Shown in pieces: positions 1 through 11,600 of a DNA stretch of 64,000 bases. How positions within the stretch are numbered: the stretch's first letter is position 1; each line of letters begins with the position of its first letter. The notes below the pieces were generated by a model. The model ran no database searches. It saw only the letters and a list, made by a program, of their open reading frames with translations, and was not told the DNA's origin. Origin of the DNA: Paragonimus westermani (taxonomy: Eukaryota; Platyhelminthes; Trematoda; Plagiorchiida; Troglotrematidae); NCBI GenBank assembly GCA_008508345.1, contig QNGE01001335.1, forward strand, positions 90,673 through 154,672, read 5' to 3'. The position numbers and the translations under genes are program-made.

Positions 1-275
1 TGGCACGGATTTGTCCGTTGTGACAGGCTCCACGAATATCTACAACCAGCGTACAAGGGTCTGTATCGTGTTCTGAATCGCTCGGACAGATTTTACACAT
101 TGGACTTCGGTGCAACTCGTAACAACATATCGATCAATCGTCTCCTTTCAGCACGACTCTGGATGAGTGTACTTCAATTGACTTTCACACACTACCTGAA
201 ACAAGTTCGTGTGAGACTAAATCCGACCGATCAGTGCGTTTTCCAGATCGGCTTGTGGTCGTTGTTTCCCCGTAA
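1..275 (+). pseudogene. Ty3/Gypsy pol C-terminal end (integrase tail), frameshifted, 5' part outside window
   Basis: Frame 1 from base 1 reads a stretch resembling the end of fluke Gypsy polyproteins: a degenerate GPY/F-like motif (YKGLYRVL, about residues 19-26), then a hydrophobic/basic stretch of the 'TxDxxxxxxxISIxRL' type up to about base 160. The tail typical of these proteins (SVRFPDRL) is found in frame 3 from about base 216, so one base has been lost between about 160 and 216; that frame stops at TAA 273-275. The stop lies about 20 bases before a purine-rich tract and a TG-starting LTR candidate, as expected for the end of pol. The family role of this domain is target binding and integration by the integrase. 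The protease, reverse transcriptase and integrase core must lie to the left of the window. The assignment rests on eye-matched motifs only. Confidence 0.6.
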
Positions 276-297
276 CCTTACAGCTGGTGGGAGGCTA

Positions 298-600
298 TGT
301 AGCCGTTGTCTCGCTCTCACGCAGCCCACCCGTGTCGAGCCGTCTAGTCTAAGAGACGCTCACTGCACATGCGTGTCCACTCATTCACCGGGTTGAGGAC
401 TGCCTTCCACACTGAACATACGCACACGCGCAGTCGCCTTTTCCACATTCAGCCAATTGGAACGCTCCAACTGGATGTGATTCGGTGCGATCGGTACAGG
501 GGGTACGCATAAGGCAATTGGACAAGGTTCAGACGAGTGCCGTCGCGCTAAGCTTGTACACTAATTCAATCAATAGAGACCCAAACCTTTTGGTTGTTTC
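298..600 (+). repeat. Probable 3' LTR (or its start) of the Gypsy element ending at 275
   Basis: A G-rich purine tract (about 283-296, GGTGGGAGG) directly precedes TGTAGCC at 298, the arrangement of a polypurine tract followed by an LTR beginning with TG. The following 250 bases carry no credible ORF. The right end could not be fixed because the second LTR is outside the window and the left arm of the neighbouring Penelope-like element begins near 628. Confidence 0.4.
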
Positions 601-627
601 CATCTTTTTACTCACGTTTCAGCGAAT

Positions 628-752
628 AAAACCGTTTTCGATAAATTCTCATCTTAGGCTGATGCACATCAAATCAAGTGACAATGAGAGGATTAATTGT
701 CTAAAAATGGTACGAGGGTAAGGCGATTGATTAAAACAAACGCGACTTCGTG
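628..752 (+). repeat. Left inverted arm of the PLE
   Basis: Reads ATCTTAGGCTGATGC...AAGTGACAATGA...AAGGCGATTGATTAAAAC...CGACTTCGT and pairs with the reverse complement of about 2581-2715 at roughly 80% identity with small indels. Beyond 752 the similarity continues after a ~17-base gap (GGAGGTAGATTTTAGGAG against GGAGGTCGGTTTTGGGAT). Confidence 0.75.
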
Positions 753-767
753 GGAGGTAGATTTTAG

Positions 768-1925
768 GAGCTTACTGCAGTGAAAAACGATCGGTCGATT
801 ATGACTTCAGGACCAGATAAGGGGGCGGGAATTCATCTGCTGAATATGGGTGATTACATTTAAAAAATGATGAGTATTTTGTCTGATAAAACGAAATTTC
901 AGAAAGAGAATTCCGAGATAGATAAGACAGCGGCAACTGAGACGGGACTCTCGAGGATTCTATGACTGTTGAAGCAGGCTGATATCATTAGTGCACATGT
1001 ATTCGGGCATATCTGTCCAATAGGAACCCGCATCCCGCGGTTGTGCGGACTGTCAAAGGTGTATAAAGACAAAGTACCGCTTAGGCGGATACTCAGCATG
1101 TGTAATTTGCCCTATCAGGCTGTTGCACAATGGCTTGTGGAGATCATGGTGCTGGTTGAGAGAGCAGTTAATAAATACAGTTTGAGAGACTTGTTTGAAT
1201 TCTTGGATTCTACCGCTAACTTCAATGTGTCGAACAAGAAAAAGCTATCTTCATATGTTTCGTCTGTATTTACCAATTTACCCTTGGTCGAAACAATTCG
1301 ATTTTTGTGTGATTATATCGGAAGCCGCCGGATTAACGTCGGCCTACTTGTGACTGAGCTGAAGAGGTTACTAATGTTCTGTACTGGCAACATTCAGCTT
1401 CAATACAATGGTGAACTTTATCGCCAGATTGATGGTGTAGCTATGGGCTCACCGTTAGGCCTGTTATTGACAGACAATTTTGTGAGCATGCTCGAGAATA
1501 ACCAGCTGGACGAAACTATTAGAACCAGTTATTATCGACGATATGTAGATGATGTTTTTTGCTTAGTGGACAAAACAGAAGATTTACAGAAGCTTTGGAC
1601 CATTTTTAACAAGGCGCATAAAAACATCGTATTCACCTTGGAACAAGAAACTGATGACCGCATGCCATTTCTGGACGTAGCACTAACGCGCAAATCAGAT
1701 GGATTGTTACAGCGAGGTGCGTATAGAGCGAAAACTTGGAGCGGGCAATATCTGCACTTCCACAGCTATGTACCGATTGGCCTGAAACGGGACCTTGTAC
1801 ACTGTTTGAAAAATAGGGCAAACAGAATCTGTACGGAAGATACGATAGAATGGGAGCCAAGCATGATACCGAGTGTTCTTTCTAGTAATGCCTATCCTGA
1901 GGAATTCATTATCAGACACATGTGA
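768..1925 (+). pseudogene. PLE reverse transcriptase, broken
   Basis: Frame 3 is readable from about 768 with stops at 861 (TAA) and 963 (TGA), then open to TGA 1923. PLE hallmarks in order: a PDKGAG box (near 813-830), an 'IPRLxGLxKVxK' box followed by VPLRxILSM (about 1033-1100), the AMGSPLG box (about 1440-1460), YVDD at 1542-1553 and an 'MPFLDVAL' block near 1660-1685. The motif-A position that normally carries the first catalytic Asp reads Tyr (TAT 1254-1256, context SSYVSSVFTN), while both Asp of YVDD remain. A polymerase with this change is not expected to work. The product would copy the element RNA at the target nick. The assignment is strong because several independent motifs keep the family's order and spacing. 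Confidence 0.8.
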
Positions 1926-1984
1926 GAGACATTAATGCTAGCCCCAATAACACACAATTGATAAGAAAAAAATCTGCACAACTT

Positions 1985-2424
1985 TACCGTTCAAAGGTGA
2001 TGCAACAATCGACCTGATAACGTGCCAAATAACTAGTGCGATTGGCAGCACATGCTGTGCTGCAAATCCTGTCGTAACGTTCAGCTCAAAGTGGATGGTG
2101 CCACTCAATCTGAAAGATAATATGCCTAAGGATGATGCTTCATTTTTGGTCGATTCATTTGACTGTTCCTGTTGTTCAACATATATTGGTCGCATAACTA
2201 GACGTTTATCGGAAAGAATTCGTGAACACTATCTGGCGTGGCTTCGCTTCGGAATAACAAAGAACATTAACTCATCCATTCTGGCCTACCTAATTGACTG
2301 TGACCAAAACACAGACCCGGATAGGGCGTTTCACATCGTTCACTGTGCCTCCGCCACCGCGTCACGAAAGATCAATTGGCGCATCCTGCTTATGAGGGAG
2401 GCGGTCGCAATCCGATTAGGTTAA
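1985..2424 (+). pseudogene. PLE GIY-YIG endonuclease domain
   Basis: Frame 1 resumes the PLE protein after a frame change. A 'LPFKGD' linker lies near 1985-2003. A Cys-rich lead (CSCC) comes directly before YIG (2182-2190), followed by an Arg/Glu-rich helix 'RLSERIREH' that holds the conserved Arg and Glu of the GIY-YIG fold. The frame closes at TAA 2422-2424. The family role is to nick target DNA to prime reverse transcription. The preceding reverse transcriptase frame is separated by a net +1 shift between 1926 and about 1985. No ATG-driven independent gene is implied; this is the C-terminal part of one former polyprotein. Confidence 0.75.
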
Positions 2425-2580
2425 CCGGATCTGTGTGTTCAAAAACAGTTCGTTCACATCTTGCGATTATCTTGGCCAAACACGTACACTCAGGTCACGA
2501 GGCAGTTTGATCCCGCCTTCCTAACTCACCCCAGTTAAAACCAACATCCCAAAACCGACCTCCCTTATGAGCATAACCAC

Positions 2581-2715
2581 AACGAAGTCGTGTTTGTGTT
2601 TTAACCAATCGCCTTATCTCATGCCATTTTTGAAAAAGAAATCCCTTCATTGTCACTCGATTGGATGTATAATTGCACTAGCCTAAGATAAGGATATATC
2701 GGAAACGGTTCTGTT
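2581..2715 (-). repeat. Right inverted arm of the PLE
   Basis: The reverse complement matches 628-752: TATCTTAGGCTAGTGC, GAGTGACAATGAAGGGAT, AAGGCGATTGGTTAAAAC and CGACTTCGTT occur in the same order. It lies about 155 bases after the endonuclease stop, so the arms bracket the whole coding region. Confidence 0.75.
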
Positions 2716-4375
2716 CACCAAAATCGAAATTGTTTTTACGCGATTTCTACAGGGATTTCCAGTTATTAGTCATGTTCATCAAGCGAACGAACTGTCTCCA
2801 ATTCCACATTAAGATTTCGCTATTTGTTAATGGGTGCTCAAGCTATCACGGCTAAGTGTTCCACTAACAGTTGCTTGAGTGAGTGAATGTTCAGAATAAA
2901 TATTTATGCTCATTTGATGTACAGTCCCTGTTTACAAACGTTCTGTTGGTCGCATGTATTGAATTCCTGCATTCTTATATGAGGGAGCACTGTTTAAAAG
3001 TTGCAATGCCTGAAAGCTAGTTGGTACAACCACTTCTGCTGTGTGCCAAAATAATCAGTTTCGTTTTCCATGATTCAGCTCACAGAAAATTGATGGATTA
3101 GCGTTGAGTAGCTCGCTCTGTCCTACCCTGAGAGACATTTTCGTAGCAAAGCCTGGGAAACAAGTAATCAAACAATTATCTTCCGTTCAGTTGTAAAAAC
3201 GATAAAACAACCACATTTTGCACATAAAAGAAACCAATCATAAACAGCTTAGTGGATCAGACAAATTTTGCGCACCTAAGCGAACTTTTCAGTATGGAAG
3301 ACGAAAATCAAAACAGTTAACCATTTCTTGATATATACATCAGCAGAAACGCAAACGGCTCAATTGAGCGAAGCGTCAATCGCAAGAGCACGTGGACAGG
3401 TGACTACCTGCACCTTGAAACATTTGTAACATGACCCTAAAACAACGCTCGGTGTGTGTGAGGATAGACGGTCCACCATACTACTCACACCACTATTCAG
3501 TAGCCGCGTGGATCGAAATGATCGCGGGATAAATACGGGAGACATATGGGAAGGATCGTTGGGAGGCAGAATGACAGTTAATGGCTGTCGCCACATGACG
3601 GAACTGAGACATGGTGTCCAAAGCGACTGGAGCATCCTCAGAAGAGTGTGGTGTGCAAATGAGTGTTTTTGTTCTTAGTCCCGTTGAGAGGCTTAAGTAG
3701 TGTACTGGTTGCTCCAATAAAACAACCTTTGTATCGTCCGCCTTCTGGATTCACAACAGTTGTTTGAGCGGGTCTGACATATTTCCACTGACGATAGTGT
3801 ATAAGATGAGACAACCCTATTAGGGATCACCCTACAGTCTAATAACTGTCACCAACCGTTTATTGTATGATTCCAGGAACCCCTTGATTTAGGAAATCTA
3901 ACCGATACACTGTCTAATAGGCCGGTATTTCTTCACATTCCTTCTAAGGGCAATGATGTAAGCCGAATAATCCACTGTCGTCTAATTAGTTTTATTATCA
4001 GAGCACGCAGTACGGTCTTCCCAGTGATTCTGCCCCAAAACTGTCAGATTTCAACGCCCATTGTGAAACAACGGGTACCCGAGTGAACCAAATTCAGTCT
4101 TGTCTATGCATATCGATGTAGATGCGGGGCATCAAATATAAGCACCAGCTATGAGCCAGGCTCATTGGAGCCATCCCGGAATGGGGCAAAAACAAGTCAC
4201 ACAAACACATGACATCACAACAGGGCATAGAAACAAGAAGCCTTCACCAACCGTCGCACGTCATATTCTAACGATGCAACATCAATGCGATCCTACAACG
4301 GCATTCCGCACTACGCACTAAACGTCACACAGGCGAACACTATGCTATGCTGAAACTGTTGCCATCCGAAGGTTC
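2716..4375. other. Intergenic or intronic stretch, nothing recognised
   Basis: Only short ORFs on both strands, within the range expected by chance. No repeat, RNA or splice-supported exon was found by eye. Confidence 0.5.
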
Positions 4376-4390
4376 AACCCCGTGTTATAT

Positions 4391-4600
4391 TCAAGTTGAC
4401 CATCACTCACATTTGATCGCAGCGTTCGCATTCACATAGACTTTCCAGCCAGCCTCTTTCGAAAAGAAGCACTAGACTCGAGTTTCGCTCTCATTAGAGC
4501 TCGTCAGTAGTGCATATCCTTGCCACGGCCGGGATTTGAACTCCGGACATTCCAATCATGAGGCAACCGTGTTAACCACTGCGCCATTGACCTCACATTA
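4391..4600 (-). repeat. SINE copy 1 (full head, A and B boxes)
   Basis: On the minus strand it reads TCAATGGCGCAGTGGTTAAC..., then the B box GAGTTCAAATCCC and a tRNA-unrelated body ending ...GGTCAACTTGA at 4391. It abuts the left target-site duplication directly. Confidence 0.75.
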
Positions 4601-4645
4601 GGCACGACCGAATTATCAAATCTGAACGCTCAACCACTCCCGCTT

Positions 4646-4864
4646 GTTAACACGGTTGCCTCACGATTGGAATGGCCGGAGTTCAAATCCCGGCCGTGGC
4701 AAGGATATGCACTACTGACGAGCTCTAATAAGAGCGAAACTCGAATCTAGTGCTTCTTTTCGAAAGAGGCCGGCTGGAAAGTCTATCTGAATGCGAAGGC
4801 TGCGATCAAATATGAGTGATGGTCAACTTGAAAATCAACCAAATTCCCGATTACTCATCAGTAA
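4646..4864 (+). repeat. SINE copy 2 (5' truncated)
   Basis: Starts at GTTAACACGG, lacking the A box, carries the B box at 4679-4691 and runs through the shared body to 4831. A 33-base tail not shared with copy 1 follows, up to the right target-site duplication. Confidence 0.75.
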
Positions 4865-4876
4865 CCCGTGTTATAT

Positions 4877-6800
4877 GTTCACAAGCAACTGTTTGTATGG
4901 TTCTCGTTACCATGGTAATGCTAATGATTTTGAACCGCAGACATTTGGCTTTCTCTAGTAATCTGTTCGCTTACTAATACTGATATGTAAATGTTCTGTT
5001 GGTACGCACTAGTAAAGATGCAGCCAAGCTTGCCCGTACATAAGTCGTGCAATATCAGACTACTACCTTCCTTATTGGAATTCTTGACAAGAAAAGAATG
5101 TTTCAAGGATTCATAGTCAGTGACTACCTGAGTGAAACTGATTGTAATTTCATCACGGTTATAATATTTAGCAGAGTTAATGGCTAACAATATAAGATTT
5201 AGTAGATAGTATTCTTTTCAGGTTAATTTTTAGAAATCTACACGTCCACATGAAGAAGACGTAATGAATCACAGACATTAAACAGACTTGCCCACTTTTA
5301 CCGCATTCTTCTATAATTAGAGTGCTGAACAAACTGCTCAATGATTTTCATAGATCGGCCATTTCCGTAGTGATAAAAATAGCAGTAGTAGTCAGCCCAT
5401 TTTGGTTTCTCGTATTCGTTATCTATAGTACCCGATAGTTACGCACTGATATATTCGTGTGCGACAAGTTAAACAGTTTTAGCGGACCACTGTACAGATA
5501 GATTCGTTTCTGCGTGACAGCTACAACTCGGTCATATCTTCCCTTTACTGGATTTCAAATATTTTTTGTTCACTGGGCTGCTTGCAGCAAACGTTTGAGA
5601 AGGAATCAAAATGTGATAGACTTTCATCTACTTACATAAATTTGTGAACAACGCCGGCTGGTGAGTTCTGATCAACATGGCTTCGCTAAAGGCCAATAGC
5701 ATCGGAATCTGATGGGGTAGCAATATTTTGAAGAAGCCAAGTGGGCTCACTTGGTGACCTGTTATCACGAGGTGTCTGGCAATCGATGATGCGGGATTTC
5801 GAGCAATGGGTTCATCGATTTGAGTGTTGTGTCTCCAGTTGTTTCAACCATTTCGGGACGTGTTCTGGTAGGTTGTTTTTTGGTTTCATGTCAATCTCAG
5901 TCTTGTCACAGAGATTTTCCAATAATCTATTCAATTAACCGTACGATTTTTGGCATAGACTGAGTATGACAAAATACAGTGTCCCCGCCCCCCAGAAGGA
6001 CCGCTATGGAGACCGAAGCCTTACTGCGAGAAACTCTGTTCTCTGTCATTCGGTTGAATTGCAGACTATATATCAGCTAGGGATTGTGAAAATCACATGA
6101 TCTCAGATAACATTACCACGTTTCCACTAGCGTCTTGCTTAGCGACAGTGTACGGTCTGAGTTGTTCTCCGCTTCAAGAGAGACCACCTGAAGCAGACCA
6201 CTTTTCTTGTCTTTGTATCGGTAAACAGGAAGTATTATACGGCAAGATGCCAATTTGAGTCTGTTCTGTTCAATCCGGAGAATGCAAAACTCCCACAGGT
6301 TGTATAACTTGGACTTAAGAGCGTGTAGCACCGTTGTGACAGTCTTCGCTACTATCTCCACCTGTGTATTTGATTCACTCATCAATTTTATGCTTGTCGC
6401 TGTAGAGATTAAACTGAAAAAGTCTCGTGATGAAGGTCTTTCTTCGATGTTTCAAATACTGTGTTCTCAATAAAGTTTTGTTGTTAAAATGTCTAAATTT
6501 CAACTAAGTGATCTCACAATAGATTTAACCACTCCGGATGAAGTCAGCTGCGGTCGGTGTAAGGTAGAGTTCAATCTTCTGCACACCTGTAAACTAGTCA
6601 TTGTGTTTGTGGTCAGACAAAGTTTTCTACAATGAATACCACCTGATCCACTGAAATTCTTGTAATAAACGCATATCTACGTTAAATTTTAACCCGTAAA
6701 ATGACACTTAGACTGGAGTTTCTGAAAACTGACATTTCATGCCTGCTGTATATTACTCATGCGTACCTTATCGTTCTGGAACAATTCTTCCTGATTTCAG
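4877..6800. other. Non-coding stretch, nothing recognised
   Basis: ORFs are short and overlap on both strands without splice or domain support. An AATAAA at 6469-6474 near a small ORF end is not enough to call a 3' end. Confidence 0.4.
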
Positions 6801-6962
6801 TATCCAACAAAACGAGTAAAGAGAAAACCTCGATTACTTTCGGTTTCATCGCTGCTTTCCTATTTGCCGCCGCTGTGATTATCAACATACTCCTGGTTTT
6901 TGTTTTCCGTAATCGTCAACGATTGTGGACCATTATTGAAATCACAATTGTTTTGTGTGGCA
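6801..6962 (+). CDS. Putative internal exon encoding a single transmembrane helix
   Basis: The segment follows a good acceptor (TTCTTCCTGATTTCAG ending at 6800) and precedes a consensus donor (GTAAGT at 6963-6968). It is 162 bases long and starts and ends in phase 1. The reading begins with a possible N-glycosylation site (NKTS) and basic residues, then has about 23 hydrophobic residues (FGFIAAFLFAAAVIINILLVFVF) and a stop-transfer RNRQR. This is the layout of a type I membrane protein leaving the membrane into the cytoplasm. No partner exon is certain; 8503-8669 is phase-compatible. The protein family is not recognised. Two splice sites plus a clean helix make this better than chance, but there is no transcript evidence. 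Confidence 0.4.
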
Positions 6963-8502
6963 GTAAGTTTCACTGTGCGTAATTTTCACGGTGTTTGGAA
7001 TTTATTCACTCGGTGAACTGAAATAATTCTGGGTGAGTGCTTAGCAAATTTCATCGAGCGATCCCTGTATAATTGTTCCTCGGTAAGTGCTCCAGGGAGA
7101 TGACGACACATTCACGATAAAATGTCTAGGAACACTGTTATGGGCACCAACGCTAAGGTAGAAAACACAAGCGAGAGTGGTGTGAGATTAAAATTACAAT
7201 GCCACGCAGAGTCACTCAGGTACAGAACGGCTGCTATGAACGGCATTAAACTTTTCCGAGAAGATATTACTTGTGAGCAAAAGGTTGGTAAGAAATATAT
7301 TTGTCAGACCTCAAGAAACAGTACAAAAGATTACTAACAAGAAATCTGTTGAAGTACTCAGCTTTTCGTTAACTACAGGAGCGTCGGTCTTTCGAATACC
7401 TTTAGACCTGCGTAAGCTAATGCGTGTCATCTGTCAACGTAACCGTTACCAGCCGGAACACCCATTTGGAATGTAGGCATGAACTATAACAGCACTTGTA
7501 TTCATATGAAAGCTTGCTTTCCCTCTCAGTCTTCCCACTAGGTTTTATTTAATCGTTGACTACATGTGTATGGAATCACAACAATTGGAAACTGAGGCAA
7601 ATACATTGGTCTTTTGATACCTTTAGGTGAAATACCGTAGGTTGGTGAGTTCAGTGTACATTATGTTGGTCTTTCTTGAGAGTACCTGCCAAAACGTCAG
7701 TGAACGAGATGCTTCTCACGGTTTGCCACTCAGATATTCAACCACTTCCCACAGAATGACCGCGGGCTATCAAAGAGACAAAAAGCTTGCCATCAAACGC
7801 AGCATATTGTCCCCGAAAGAGACAAACAACATTGTATACTCATCTTAGTGTTTCTCAACCTTATATTTTCACTGTCTCCCTCATGCGATTTCAAACTCTC
7901 AAATGACAGCTCGCTTTGGTTGAAGAAGCTAAAGGCAACTGCTTAACACTAGGTGATTATTATTTTAAATTAAAGTACCATTTAAATGATTTGCAGCTTG
8001 TTTCCACTCTGTTACTGTGGACGGCTGAATTCGCCTCAGAATGCCATTATGCTCTGGCTACGACCGAAAGCACCAGAAACGTTGATTGTAGTAATGCTTC
8101 TTGATGTTCACCTTCAAATTGAAATTTTCCACTACCGGTTTCGTCCTTGTTTGGACTCAGTAGGAGGGTTAATCTGTATGAGGGATTGAACCGGCTACCC
8201 TTCGTTTTATTAGGCAATGCTTTTATCCGCTCGGTACAGTCTGTTTGGTATACCGTGAAACACACCACACGTGGTTGCCCAAGGTGCGACAATTATGAAA
8301 ATTGGCCTTGCGTGTCATACACATACCAAGAAAGCTGTCTAACTACAGATGAACTTTACTGACTCAGGCGAATCGTTGTAACGTACATTCATAGAGCGCT
8401 ATTTTTTTGCTTAAACTGAGATATGTGCAATATTCGGATTGTGTGGGCCAAATAAAGGACGGTTTGCTTACAAACTTGCCTTGCTCCACAAGGACGTTTC
8501 AG

Positions 8503-8669
8503 AATGCGGCAGGAAGATTGTTGATATCAGCCTGACAACCTGTGATGACAGCTTACCATTTGTAGGGACGAACGAGAGCTCAACATGTGTGGAATGGGGG
8601 CAAGGAGTACAAACAATAGAACTACAATCAGAATATGAAGTGGACTGCATTTGCATCAACAATAATGAG
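8503..8669 (+). CDS. Possible exon, Cys-rich extracellular-type segment
   Basis: Open in one frame from an acceptor-like CGTTTCAG (ending 8502) to a weak donor GTTTGC at 8670; the frame itself ends at 8694-8696. The reading contains six Cys in about 60 residues (ECG, TTCD, STCV, DCICI, EVC if read through) and an NESS glycosylation site, which suits a secreted or extracellular domain. Its start phase (1) matches the end of the 6801-6962 candidate. The donor is poor and the length is within chance range, so this is a suggestion only. Confidence 0.22.
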
Positions 8670-8696
8670 GTTTGCCGCTCCAATATTGAATCATAG

Positions 8697-11600
8697 CATC
8701 ACAGACATCATGACAGTCACGCGTGCACTTCTAATGACATAGTGTGCCATTATTTTTTAAACGGGCAGAAGTCGTTGAACAGTTACGTTTCCAAACTGTG
8801 AAGTAAGGCTAAGCAATAGATAAGATATCCATTCTTAACATAATTTCGACATAGACTGTTATATGCTGCTCACGTGAAGACAGCAGGTGAAAGAACTGGC
8901 TATTACGATACCAAACTTTTATCGATTATGGCAGCTTTATTACGTTTAATACGGACTCGCATTGTTTTTGTACCCATTGCCTACGAAGAGGATTTGGAGT
9001 CACCTAAGACGTGATATAGTGGGGTAACATAGTTTCATTGATCGGTAATCGATAAATGTTTACCATGCATGGGATCCGCGCTGATTGGACACATTGGGCA
9101 AGGTGGTTGAATAGCAAAGGGTACTGTTAAGGTTTACACATGAATTCCTAGTGTGTACTTTCTGCGAATGTTCCCTACTCCCAACCGATCATAAACTGTC
9201 TTTTCTAACCCCTTTGGAGTCCCAGCTCACTATGTGGTGACTGTACCCCAAGAATAGCAACATATCATTTATTATATCATGTACCCTTTGTCAAATACCC
9301 AACTCATTTGTTTCAGGTAGCTGCTGGTAATCCAGTGACTCGTTGAACAAAATTAAGTGGTGAGTTAGGATTTCTAGGTCGTGTTCAACTTCTGATCCCA
9401 GATGGTTTATCCCACGCGGCCCCTACCTAAACAAAAAATTAATAAGGCGTCCAGCCGGTTTCACTAGTTTGAGTGTTACCATTGTTTAACTGACCCATCG
9501 GTGAAGTAGGGGCACTGGTTGAAGTGCAATGCCAAAAGTCTTGCAAATCCGTTGTTTGTTTGTGAGACGTAAACAACTTGATTTCGACTGTTCTACTTTA
9601 GACGGTTTTGTGACTGTTTACCGGGTCTGCATTGGAGTTGATTTATCATAGGTGACGTGTAAGTGTTGGGAGACGTAAGACAAATCCGACAAGCCGGTTT
9701 ATTGTTTTGTAATAACATTTTCTCCATCTAATCACATACGTTTTTCAGTGATGGCGTTAGTACAGAAGAGATGAACAGTAGTAGTGTTGTGTCCGCAAAA
9801 GACGCTTAGCTAACAAGTTGGTTTATTGCGCAAACGTCCGTAAAGGTCATGTCAAAAACTAAACCACAAACGTGTACACTCATTTGCACGACGGACATGC
9901 ACTCACATACATTGGGTGACAGTACGTGGTCATTCGACTCGGTGAAAGTTCTCACACATCATGTACACACTGTTTCGGTAGTCTCTTCTTGTCCGTCATG
10001 TTCGGGGCTTGTCCCTTTGCTCCTGAATGTCCCCTGTGGGTAATACACTACTTGTGAGTAGTATACTACTCACAACGAAACTGCCTGTTATACAACAGTA
10101 GCAGAAAGTAAAATTCGAGACCACACAAACACAGACAATGTACTTTGCTGCTTATGACTGCGACGTCACATTGACGACCATGTCGGTTTGTTATCAGAGA
10201 ATTGGACGCGGTCTGACCGAATAAACTTCCTGGATATGACCAATGTTACTGATATCACAGTCTGACATTCGTCATGCTGTATACATGTCCCCACTAACAG
10301 AGATATACGAAGCATTGTTTAAGTGCAAAAGTAGGCACAACAAAACGTGATAGCCTGTTGTAATAGATAGGACGAACTGAAACCTGGAATGCACCTTTTA
10401 TTGACAAAGGATAAAAGCAGAAAATGGCATTCCAACCCATACTACTATGACTACCATGATCATAATGTGCTCTTGTTAACCACACATTGCGTATAAAGCT
10501 ACACAGGAGGCACACGTTTCAGAGTTAACCAATATTTGCTCACCCTCTTCCTTTTCTCTCAGTCGTATCCTTCATTGTCAGTTGCTCTACCTGTTGGGTT
10601 CTCGTGGATCCACCCTACTACTGTTGGCTCTTGGCTGGGATGTGTGTGGCGGTAGAGTCAGCCTTGTTCTCTATACTTATGTTTCTGATCAACTAAACCT
10701 GTCAATAATCAACCTTTATTTCTGACGTTAATTTTTATTTCAAACAGTTTGTCCTTGCGTTCAAATCAATATTTGTCTGGGTTGCGAACTTTCCATTTAC
10801 GAACACTAAACTGCTAGCTCAACTGTCTATGCACGATGAGGTTAGCATAACGCGTGCAGGTTTGTTGACGCGTTGAAGCAGCATGAATGAAGCGACTGTC
10901 AAGATGAGGTAATTGTTTAATTAAATATAAGAATACACTTAAAAGAAAAATAAGTGCAAAACACAAGATTTTATGCATACTGTTAGGAAAGGACATCAAA
11001 ATAACCTAACCAGGTCATCCGTGATGGCTGACGAAATCGTTCATTAACCAAACACTAGCGTGTAGAGTTTTCCACTTGAACCAACCAGGATGAGACGTGA
11101 AGGTGGGCGTGAGTACCGTGCTAACCCGATGAACCAATCAGAGTGCAACGGCTATGGAACTGACCATACTAGGCCACCTAACGACGAAGTGGCATGAACC
11201 ACTGGACATTGGATCAACATGTAGTTGGCTATATTTGGCGACTAACTGATGATATATATTTACATGCATTTCATTCATCCGTTGAACTGGTAATCGGCAT
11301 TACAGCGTGTTTTCTACGCAGTCGTGTTCTTACTGACTCCGCGTTAGTGGACTGGGTGAAGCCGTACAGCAAGGGTCCGAGCATAGCATCCAAGCCAAGA
11401 TGAGACGTTTTAACAAGACAAAGGCGTGTTACTTCACATATGAAGTCGCGATTTGATATATGCGCTACATACTGACTGTTATCGGTAAAGTATGGTGTAC
11501 GTATGAGTGAATCTGTCTGTTGTTGTGTTAAAACAAGAAGCAACTAATTCGGTTTGCCCAATAAACAACAATTGTGGCGCTCGTGTTTTTAGTTCAGCAT

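Larger units (their letters stand above)
628..2715 (+). mobile_element. Penelope-like element (PLE) with inverted flanking arms
   Basis: The unit consists of a left arm (628-752), a decayed PLE coding region (about 768-2424) and a right arm (about 2581-2715) that is the reverse complement of the left arm. PLEs are retroelements that pair a telomerase-related reverse transcriptase with a GIY-YIG endonuclease and are known to carry long terminal repeats in direct or inverted orientation. Both domains are recognisable here in the right order. The copy is dead: in-frame stops at 861, 963 and 1923, a frame change before about 1990, and loss of a catalytic Asp in the reverse transcriptase. Confidence 0.75.
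4376..4876. mobile_element. Head-to-head tRNA-derived SINE pair within one target-site duplication
   Basis: The two arms (4391-4576 and 4646-4831) are reverse complements, 186 bases each, with 8 mismatches (about 96% identity) and a 69-base spacer. The unit is bracketed by a direct repeat: CCCGTGTTATAT at 4379-4390 and 4865-4876, extendable to about 14 bases with a one-C indel. The left copy (minus) carries an RNA polymerase III A box (TGGCGCAGTGG, reverse strand of 4576-4586) and a B box (GAGTTCAAATCCC, reverse strand of 4531-4543). The right copy (plus) has the same B box at 4679-4691 but is cut just before its A box. A single target-site duplication around both suggests one insertion event or a twin-priming type rearrangement. 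A transcript through here would fold into a long hairpin. Confidence 0.8.
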
